In this document: one piece after another, positions 62,401 through 64,000 of the stretch | Position numbering within the stretch: position 1 is the stretch's first letter | Layout: each line of letters starts with the position of its first letter | Source: Cloeon dipterum | Taxonomy: Eukaryota; Arthropoda; Insecta; Ephemeroptera; Baetidae | Length of the DNA: 64,000 nt | Assembly (NCBI RefSeq): GCF_949628265.1 | Contig: NC_088788.1 | Span: 12,462,001 to 12,526,000 of the forward strand | Reading direction: 5' to 3' | Program-made: the position numbers and the translations under genes | The notes under the pieces: generated by a model | Seen by the model: the letters and a program-made list of their open reading frames with translations, nothing else | Told to the model about the DNA's origin: nothing | The model's database searches: none

Positions 62401-64000
62401 CACAAAATAATATAATTTTTATTCAAGTGGAAATTTTCATACTTTTTCGTCTTATTTAGTGTAAAACAGACCTTTCCCAAAGGTGCTAGAACGGCCAGAC
62501 AGACTTTTATGTGAGAGCGAGAATCATCCAGGGGCGCGATCTGCGAGGTGACAGCGCGGCCCATCCCCGCCTTAAGCAACCCGCGGCGAAAACCGCTTTC
62601 AGCCGAAGCGCCTTATCATAATTATAGGGTTTGCAGACCCTGGAATGACCTGTCACCGAGTTTGAAATACTACGATGCATTCAAATTCCCAGTTCTTTTG
62701 GTCCAATTTTAAAAGTGTTTGCGTGATGTAATTAAACTATTAACCTATAGTGTGTCTTACAACAAAGTCGACTCAATTCGCACGTTCGTGCTTGTTATTT
62801 TTACCTTTGTTCATGTGATTTCAATAATATTAATTTTTGCTTGTGTTTTAAATCTTGAGCAATTAACAAATAATGTGATTCAATATGGACTGGAAAAAAC
62901 ATGTTTTTGCGCTAAACCCAGTGGTGCATATTTGTTGTGCATTCTAAAACTGTGAGCTCTAATTGAAAGTCTAATTTTCAAATTTAAAATATGAAAGAAT
63001 CTTTTCGTACAACAATTTTGGTGTAATCGTATAATAGATCAAAATATTTTACTTTGTGGTGACTTAAAAATAGCAATAGGACGCCTATTACGCCTTACAG
63101 CAAAAGAGACTGTGCCGCATTACATAGCTGCTTCGCGGGTGTACGACTATTATGAAGCGCTTGCAACCAGCTTGATGTTAATGTATTCTCACATAAGGAT
63201 AAAGCACGAGCTGTTTGTGCGAGTGCTAATCGAGGGAAAATATGCAGCGCAACGACCACCGTGTTCAGCATTCGTCAAGGTGTTTCACGGCTGATAAAAT
63301 GTTTCTTTGCACACTTTCTGTTTGTTCCCAGCAGCACATACCACCTGTAAGAATGGTCGGAGGATTAAACCAATTTTTCTCACCTTGTTCTCAACAAGGA
63401 TGAAGTGCTTTGTAGATTACGCTCAGAGCATGTACCGCGCCATTGGAATTAATGAGCGATGTTGGTGGATTGTTCATTAGTAGCTCGTCTCGCGGAACAG
63501 TCCAATAAACAGCAGGCAGTGCGATAAACTGGAATTAAGTAGTTCAAAGGCAAACCGGGATTTTATGTGCACACTTACGAAGCTCATGTTTGATGTTGGC
63601 AGCATTCTCTGGCGAAGCGTGCCTCTTTACAACTTTGCACACACTGCGAGAATTTCGACCACTTCCAATTATTTGCAACCCGCAGGCCAAGCATCTACCT
63701 GATTTCTATTTTGTCAGAAATAGACTGAGTCTCGTCAGTCTGGCATTATTTCCCGCAGAGCAGCAGTTATCGTGATATAGACACCTATGACATTTTTTTA
63801 TATAAAAATTACGTCTGTTTTCGTTTCTACCGCCATTGTGGCTAATCAAATTTTTGTTTCCTGCTTATTAAATGTAATTTTTATGAACAGAGCACGATTT
63901 CCTCTTAAATTAAGTGCAATTACCCAAGAATTGTAAATTAACAGTATCTTTTAGCTTCTTTGAACTTTCCTAATTCATGAGTTATTTTTTAATTTACCTC
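56409..64000 (+). other. Probable first intron of the GPCR gene
   Basis: More than 7.5 kb after the GTGAGT donor with no exon encoding the rest of the receptor. All ORFs in it are short and without recognisable domains, on both strands. An unusual GC-rich patch lies at 58590-58990. The intron runs beyond the window. Confidence 0.5.
58690..58990. repeat. Patch with repeated words, possible degenerate repeat element
   Basis: The word AGACAAAATTTTA occurs at 58722-58734 and 58773-58785. GGCGGCTG-type words occur at about 58703, 58888 and 58925 and flank an AT-rich core. It stands out from the AT-rich intron, but no terminal inverted repeats, target-site duplication or coding part was found, so the element type is unknown. 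Confidence 0.3.

Overview
The window is animal, most likely insect, genomic DNA. It is AT-rich, with many short (50-120 bp) GT-AG introns and AATAAA polyadenylation signals. It carries tandem CYP3-clan (CYP9-like) cytochrome P450s, tandem SLC5-type sodium-coupled transporters, fascin, an AFG1-like mitochondrial ATPase, GET3/ASNA1, a FLYWCH zinc-finger protein, a METTL26-like methyltransferase and the first coding exon of an aminergic GPCR. The order and species cannot be settled from sequence alone. All multi-exon models below were built by hand from splice sites, reading phase and paralogue comparison.

Layout. (1) 1-25.4 kb is a detoxification and transport cluster, all on the + strand. It holds the 3' end of one P450, three complete P450s, two SLC5 transporters, a fifth P450, then a third SLC5 transporter. 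The two families are therefore interleaved. Each family keeps its own exon plan (7 coding exons for the P450s, 14 for the transporters), so both grew by tandem duplication. (2) 26.7-45.9 kb is fascin on the - strand. It has six coding exons split by a 9.6 kb intron, and a probable non-coding leader exon about 6.8 kb upstream of the start codon. (3) 46.5-53.6 kb is a compact housekeeping block: AFG1L (-) divergent from GET3/ASNA1 (+), then FLYWCH (-) and METTL26-like (-). (4) 53.6-64 kb is sparse. It holds a possible 81-residue secreted peptide and a GC-rich promoter/leader with upstream ORFs that opens into the first coding exon of a serotonin-type GPCR. The remaining exons of that receptor lie beyond the window, behind an intron longer than 7.5 kb.

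How the genes may work together. The P450s would oxidise lipophilic compounds at the ER. The SLC5 proteins would take up small organic anions or vitamins with sodium at the plasma membrane. Joint use in gut, fat body or Malpighian tubule is an inference from clustering only. The most unusual sequence features are the His in place of the near-universal Arg of the haem-binding signature in four of five P450s, a GC-AG intron in the fifth, and a duplicated promoter-proximal block upstream of two P450s. No retroelement, DNA transposon, tRNA, rRNA or CRISPR array was recognised.
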